A program made the position numbers and the translations under genes. DNA of 64,000 nucleotides from Cephalopachus bancanus (Eukaryota > Chordata > Mammalia > Primates > Tarsiidae): contig JAPVLO010000984.1 of assembly GCA_027257055.1 (NCBI GenBank), forward strand, positions 186,001 through 250,000, given 5' to 3'. Position 1 is the first letter of the stretch; each line of letters starts with the position of its first letter. The notes under the pieces were generated by a model. That model did no database searches. It was not told the origin of the DNA and saw only the letters and a program-made list of their open reading frames with translations. This document shows, one piece after another, positions 57,325 to 64,000 of this stretch.

Positions 57325-58460
57325 TTTTATTTATTTTTATTTATTTTAAAACTGTGGGGGCACAATTCAGGGTTACAAACATTCATTGTGCAGGTACCCT
57401 TGTTGACGAGGTGTGCTTGGCCCCTTCCCCAGAGTTTCTCACTACTGCCATCCCACCTCCCCGCCCCCCCATGCCCCCACAGTTTCCCGCCACTGTCAAC
57501 CCTTTTCTTATCGTATTACGATAGTCGTTCAAGGCCCACTTGTGAGTGAGAACATGTGATACTCAGTTCTTTGTTTCTGTGAAAGATCACTCAGTATTGC
57601 AGACTCTAAGTCCATCCAGGTTGCTGTGAAGTTCATGATTTTGTCCTTCTTTATGGTGGCCATTGTGCAAATGGACCACATTTTTTTTATCCAGTCCACT
57701 TTTGATGGGCAGCACGGTTGGTTTCAGTTCTTGCTATTGTGAACAAGGCTGCAATAAACATATGTGTGCAGGTATCTTTTTTATAGAGTGATTTGAGTTC
57801 TTCTGGGTATATTCCCAATAGGGGGATTGCGGGGTCATATGGAAGGTCGATTTTTAGAACTTTTAGGAATCGCCACACTGATTTCCACAGAGGCTGTACG
57901 AGTTTGCACTCCCACCAACAGTGTAGCAGTGTTCCCTTTTCACCACATCCTCTCCAGCATCTGTTATTTTTTGAGTTATTGATGATGGCCATCCTGACTG
58001 GAGATAGGTGGTATCTCAGTGTGGTTTTAGTTTGCATTTATTTGATGCCTAGTGAGGCTGAGCATTTTTTCATGTGTCTGTTGGCTACTCTGATGTCTTC
58101 TTTTGAGAATTGTCTATTCATATCTTTTGCCCCCCCCCTTTTTTTTGAGTCGGAGTCTCACTCTGTCGCCCAGACTGGAGTGCAGTGGCTGCTCCCGGCC
58201 ACCGCAGCCTGGACCTGCTGGGCTCCGGCGATCCTTCCGCCTCAGCCTTCCGAGTAGCTGGAACTACAGGCGCACGCTACCACGCCCGGCTGATTTTTGA
58301 TTTATTGTGGAGATGAGGGCTCACCAAGTTGCCCAGGTGGGTCTCGAACCCGCGGGCTCAGGCAATCCACTCATCTCGGCCTCCCAAAGCGCTGGGATTA
58401 CAGGCTGAGCCACCGAGCCTGGCCTGCCCATTTTCTAACGAGGCTGTTTTTTGCTTTCCA
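57325..58460 (-). mobile_element. Lineage-specific L1, 3' third, with ORF2 end
   Basis: It has the same 3' UTR family as the other young L1 ends. The minus strand at 58037-57687 stays open for 116 codons of the ORF2 C-terminus, with the Cys-rich [18 protein letters not shown] segment followed by [13 protein letters not shown]. An antisense Alu (58137-58425) splits its left end; CCCATTTTCTAACGAGGCTG after the Alu is the continuation. It is 5' truncated and inactive. Confidence 0.88.
58137..58425 (-). mobile_element. Lineage-specific Alu inside the L1
   Basis: TTTTTTGAGTCGGAGTCTC to GAGCCACCGAGCCTGGCC with the hairpin variant. TTGCCCC-like sequence lies on the left and TGCCC on the right. It is younger than the L1 it interrupts. 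Confidence 0.92.
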
Positions 58461-58479
58461 CTTCCTTTTTTAACTTTTA

Positions 58480-58711
58480 ACTTTTTTATCGTAAAGATGT
58501 GGTGTACAATTCAGGGTTAGGCCTACAAATGTTCACTGTGCAGGTGCCCTTGTTGATAACGTGTGCCCCCCTTCCCCAGGTGGATCCCACTGCTGCCAAT
58601 TCCGCTTCCCCACCCCCTTCCTGGCAGTTTCCCACTAAGGATCAGGATTTGAGCCGAGGCCTCCTTGTTCCAAAGCTGGAGCTCCTAACCACAAGGCCAT
58701 ACCACCAGACG
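58480..58711 (-). mobile_element. tRNA-like/L1 chimeric insertion at exon 11
   Basis: On the minus strand a ~71-nt tRNA-like head (about 58711-58641) is fused to the last ~160 bases of the lineage-specific L1 3' UTR (about 58640-58480), ending in an A-rich tail. The head has an A-box-like TGGCCTTGTGGTTAGG and a B-box-like GGCTCAAATCC. CTTCCTTTTTTAACTTTTA (58461-58479) and the same sequence with one more T (58712-58731) flank the whole unit, so it inserted as one piece. Template switching by L1 reverse transcriptase from L1 RNA to a tRNA is the likely origin. The anticodon could not be assigned with confidence. Confidence 0.72.
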
Positions 58712-58732
58712 CTTCCTTTTTTTAACTTTTAG

Positions 58733-59689
<957 letters not shown>

Positions 59690-60385
59690 TCTGACAATCA
59701 AGTTCACAAACTCATCCTAGAAAAAGTGCTATATACCTCACTGCTGAATATCACTACAGTCAATTTCGAAGTGCTCTCCTTGGGAAGGCATGCACTGACA
59801 CCAGCGCCTAGTCCACCCGTCAAAGCAGTTTTGGAGCTCTTTTTCTGAAATGGCCATCAGAGCTGTCATCATATTCCCCTTGATGTCCTGAATGTCATCA
59901 AAATGTCTTCCTTGCAATATTTCCTTTATCCTTGTATAAAGAAAAAAGTCACTGCGGTCCAGATCAAGGGAGTACAGAGGGTGTTCCAATACAGTTATTT
60001 GTTTACTGGCTAATTAGGTATTTGTTTACTCACTCACAGACACTGCTGTGTGAGCTCATGCACTGTCATGATGCAAGAGCTCCTTTAGTACCATTTGGGC
60101 ACACACCTGCCTCATGCTAAGATTTTCAGTTAAGATTTTCCTGTTTCTCTGTTGATGTTGTTTGGTCTGCTATGCTTCTCACAGTCAGCCTATGATTTGG
60201 ATGCACAATTCATTGAAGTTTTGCCATGTTTTTGTCAGTTCTGATCACTATTGGCCATTCTGACCTCTCTTCATCAGTGACATTATTCCCATAAACTTGG
60301 AGTAGTTGATTTCACTCCCAGTCTTGCCAAGTTTAACAGGAAAGTTAATGTTTGCTCACTGCTCTAATTCCAACACCGACATTCT
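59690..60385 (-). pseudogene. Mariner-like element, antisense copy
   Basis: The complement carries, in order, an N-terminal-like KLGKTGSEINYSKF near 60330, a HPNHRLTVRSIADQ helix-turn-helix-like part near 60200, MRQVCAQMV near 60110, and a C-terminal part (59989-59741) with PLYSLDLDRSDFFLY, where the third catalytic Asp is kept. It ends GEHFEIDCSDIQQ and a stop. The end sequence GAGTTTGTGAACTTGATTGT is the presumed terminal repeat. Internal deletions and stops make it inactive. The first two catalytic Asp motifs were not found. Confidence 0.72.
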
Positions 60386-60830
60386 CTCGACAATAGCTCT
60401 GATGGCCGTTCCAGAAAAAGAGTTCCAAAATTGCTTGGACAGGTGCACTAGGAGCTGGCATCAGTGCATAGCTTCCTAAGGGGAGTACTTTGGTTTTTTT
60501 TGAGTTGGAGTCTCACTCTGTCGCTCAGACTGGAGTGCAGTGGCCGCTCCCGGCCCCTGCAGCCTCAACCTACTGGGCTCCGGCGATCTTCCGCCTCAGC
60601 CTTCAGAGTTGCTGGAACTACAGGTGCGCACTACCACGCCTGGCTACTTTTTTGATTTATTGTAGAGATGAGGTCTCGCCAAGTTGCCCAGGCAGGTCTC
60701 GAACCCGCGGGCTCAGGCAATCCAGGGGGCAGTACTTTGAAGGTGCCTGTAGTGATATTCAGCAATGAGGCGTGTAGCACTTTTTCTAGGTAGAGTTTGC
60801 ATATTTAATAGTCAGAACTTGTATGAATCC
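60386..60830 (+). pseudogene. Mariner-like element, sense copy, Alu-split
   Basis: From about 60395 the plus strand reads ALMAVPEKEFQNCLD and W.QCIAS, the same C-terminal part as the antisense neighbour. It is interrupted by an Alu at 60491-60725 and ends CSDIQQ, a stop and the same terminal sequence (CTAGGTAGAGTTTGCATATT). Only the last third is present. The two copies lie head to head and form inverted arms. Confidence 0.72.
60491..60725 (-). mobile_element. Lineage-specific Alu inside a mariner copy
   Basis: TTTTTTTTGAGTTGGAGTC to CGGGCTCAGGCAATCC. The last ~60 bases of the left arm are missing. GGGGAGTACTTTG and GGGGCAGTACTTTG lie on the two sides, so it inserted as a 5'-truncated copy. 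Confidence 0.88.
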
Positions 60831-60907
60831 TTTTAAAGGTCACATCATCCTCCATGCAACTTTTCTTGTCTGTAAAACAAAAGCCTGCTTTGCATGTACA
60901 ACAAAAA

Positions 60908-61177
60908 AATTTTTTTTGAGTCAGGGTCTCCCCCATCACCCAGGCTGAAGTGCAGTGGCATGATGGCGATTCATCGCAGCTTCTAACTCCTGCTCAAGAG
61001 ATCCTCCTGCCTCAGCTTCATAAGTAGCTGGGACTACAGGCATGCGCCATCGTGCCTGGCTAATTTTTTAAATTTTTTGTAGAGATGAGGTCTCACTATG
61101 CCGGGCTCCAGCAGTCCTCCTACCCTGGCCTCCCGAGGTGCTGGGATTGCGGGCATGATCTGCTGCACCCAGCCATT
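60908..61177 (-). mobile_element. AluJ-like element, antisense
   Basis: T run, GAGTCAGGGTCTCCCCCATC to GATCTGCTGCACCCAGCC. Old and diverged. Confidence 0.85.
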
Positions 61178-63425
61178 GTTTATACCAGTCAGTCTTCTCC
61201 GTTTCTTCTGTTCCTTCCCACTTGTATCTGTTGTTCCTTCTCTCCCTCTCCCTCTTCCTCTGTTCCCGTCCGCATGCTTGTTTTCTCAACTCATTACTGT
61301 ATCTTGTTGAAGACAACTTTCCCAAGGTCCACCTTTTTTCTTCCTCTTTAACTTGTTTTCACATTTTCTTTGAAAATAGAAATATTCACTTGTTCTATTT
61401 TTAATGTCTGGCAGCATTTAAAAAATTCTTTTGGTTAGATGAGAATAAACTACTTTTCCACCAAATGAATAAGCTCTCTTTCCTAACAAATCTTTATGTA
61501 ATAATTAGATGAACATTGAAAACCATAAATAATGCATGCATATAGCTGAAGGTGACCCCTGGAAATGATAAGAGTTGTTAACCCTGGTGACAAGTGGATC
61601 CTGAGGTTTGGAGTGGGAGGAAGACTTGTTTTTTAAGATAAGTATTGCTTTTTTTTTTTAACCAAATGCATATATTATTCTTTTAAAATTCTCTTTGCTC
61701 ATTAAACAAGTTTATATCCTAGCCTAATACAAAATGGTTCCTAGTAAAAATATTAAAGAGGTGATACAAATTTCCTCTCTTATATCCACTTATGCATCAA
61801 ACTAACCACCCAATCATCCATCAGTAAATTCAGTGATTCACAGCAAATGGGAGCTTCCTAAAATCTGGCTTATGTTATTTCAACTTCCTACTCCTGAAAT
61901 AGTTCAGTGCTTTGGCAGATAAGCTAGTTGATGCTTTCACAAACTGTTGAAAAAGTCCTGGGTTTTCCAGAAGCCCTGCCCTTTCCTGTGGAAGCCTGAA
62001 GGATCATCTGGCCTGAGCCCGAAAAGGCACAAAGCATGTCATTTTCTTAGAGGACTGAAAGTGCCATAGCGCGAAGACAAATGCCGGAGCATTTTGTGTT
62101 CTTCCGTTTACCTTGTGAGGTTGAGGGTCTTGATCTTGTGGAATTCATCGCTGTTCTGGGAGATAGAATGGAGAAAAAATGACAAAGTGCCTCGCTCCCA
62201 AGTTGGCTGGATTTTCCCGCCTTCAACCTACCTCTCGGGGAGACCCTCAGAGCCAGACACTGTGAAAGTACCCCTGAGGCTGGGTCGGAGGGGGCCTTGC
62301 CTTTTACGGTGTCTGAAACGATGGGCCGCCCCCTCCATTCCAAAGGCCTTGACTTTCTTGGGCAAGCCTCCTGGAGGAGCTCGCAGGGCTTCCTGGAGGA
62401 GGTTGCTGGTGCGGGGACGGGTGCAGGCGGAGCCTCAGCGAGGCTTGGGAAACCAGGGCCCTGCCCCTCTGGGGTCCATCTCCTGCCCAAGCGTCAACTC
62501 CCATCCTGTTGTTAAGCACATTTTCGTGGATTCACGTTTATTTAAGTGAAAGACAAAAGTGGGAGTCGCTAAACATGAGAAAGGAGAGGCAGACGGACGG
62601 GAAGCCTAAGGCTCTCCGTGGGCCGTGCGTCCGGCGTGTCCTCAGCGTCCTGCAGCCTTCTGCAGGACTGTCGGGAGCTCTCATGGCGTGAGCATGACGT
62701 GCAGTCCTAGGAAGCTTTCACATGGACATTTTCTCCAGTTTTTTTGGTTTGCTTCTGCAGGACTCTGGTGGATTCTGCAAAAGGGACAAAAGGAACCTTC
62801 AAACGGACAGAAAACAAGACACCACTCTAGGCCACGTGCTAGGGCTGAGCCTGGCTGCAGGGGCTTACGGTGGCCTCCACGCCCGTTCTGCCTCCTTGGC
62901 CACCCTGTCCAGCCTCCACCCTGAGCATGGCTTCCGGTTTGCTCACCGCACACTCTCCAGAGAGCAGGACGGATGAATCCAGAGACCACCTAGGGGTCCT
63001 TATTAAGGATACGCTCGATCTGGGCCCGCTGAATCTTCAATATGAGAAAATCAAACACCCAAAAGAAGAAAGGGGGATGTGGACCCAAAGGAAAGCTACA
63101 AAAGATGTGCTTGTTGTTGTGACATTTTCTTCCCCAAGACAGCTCCTCCGTTCTCTTTTAGGGTGGGCACGTGTCAGTCAGCCGCATGTAACACAGCACT
63201 GCAGTATCCCTCACACGTCCTGTGTCAGACAGGTGATACTCCGGCTCTTTACCTCAGGCATTTGTCTCCATCTTGGATGACAAAAAGTGATCCGGGGACT
63301 GATGCCGTTGAACATATAGTCTCAGTTACCACCTTACCAATTATATCTGATACGCATATACACCCTGAAATAAGACACGAGTGGGACATGTCTGAAGCCA
63401 TCTGGCGCAATTATTTTGCACTTAG
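61178..63425. other. Intron 11, unassigned
   Basis: 2.2 kb without a recognised exon or repeat. It starts with a pyrimidine-rich run (61215-61270). Overlapping open frames at 62047-62549 on both strands show no domain. It ends in the exon 12 acceptor TTATTTTGCACTTAG. Confidence 0.4.

Positions 63426-64000
<575 letters not shown>

Overview
The window is vertebrate, and specifically primate, nuclear DNA. It carries dimeric Alu elements on both strands, L1, L2 and MIR remnants, MaLR and MER20-type fossils, and short phase-0 exons with introns of several kilobases. It does not look human. About a dozen Alus share a lineage-specific right-arm variant (GTGGCC GGGAGC GGCCAC), and several L1 3' ends share a 3' UTR I do not know from human L1. 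The strepsirrhine-type Alu and tRNA-SINE families I know are not evident. A tarsier is my best guess (inference, low to moderate confidence).

One gene runs across almost the whole window on the + strand: ANKDD1B (ankyrin repeat and death domain containing 1B). Eleven exons are recognisable, at 12481-12565, 16326-16424, 22263-22361, 22470-22574, 33074-33172, 33873-33970, 46503-46601, 49398-49496, 52305-52399, 58733-58828 and 63426-63627. Most are one 33-codon ankyrin repeat in phase 0. The last holds the first half of the death domain. A CpG island at about 2.6-3.3 kb fits the promoter, but I could not recognise coding exon 1. The end of the death domain lies beyond the window.

The gene looks broken. 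Exon 3 has GG instead of AG at its acceptor and AT instead of GT at its donor. Exons 5 and 6 also have GG acceptors. Exon 4 has its AG displaced by one base. Exon 7 has a 1-base loss that creates an in-frame TGA. Exon 10 is 95 instead of 99 bases. The other exons are open with good splice sites. This is best read as a unitary pseudogene, or a gene kept only through heavy exon skipping.

The rest is intronic and dense in transposable elements. There are about 31 Alus or Alu pieces, roughly 25 of them antisense to the gene. There is an old L1 at 4.1-7 kb and several truncated young L1 3' ends, one only 48 bp long. A solo class II retroviral LTR of 1555 bp has 6-bp target duplications (26877-28431). 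A solo gamma-type LTR of 411 bp has 5-bp duplications (54416-54826). An LTR with an internal tandem duplication lies near 44 kb, and several MaLR LTRs are present. A mariner fragment at 40.5 kb abuts an unidentified tRNA-like insert. Two mariner copies lie in inverted arrangement at 59.7-60.8 kb. A NOP56-like retropseudogene tail sits at 37.4 kb. The most striking insertion is a tRNA-like/L1 chimera at 58480-58711, which landed in the exon 11 3' splice site and duplicated its polypyrimidine tract.

Coordinates of repeats are approximate unless target-site duplications are given. Family names come from recall, not from a database search.
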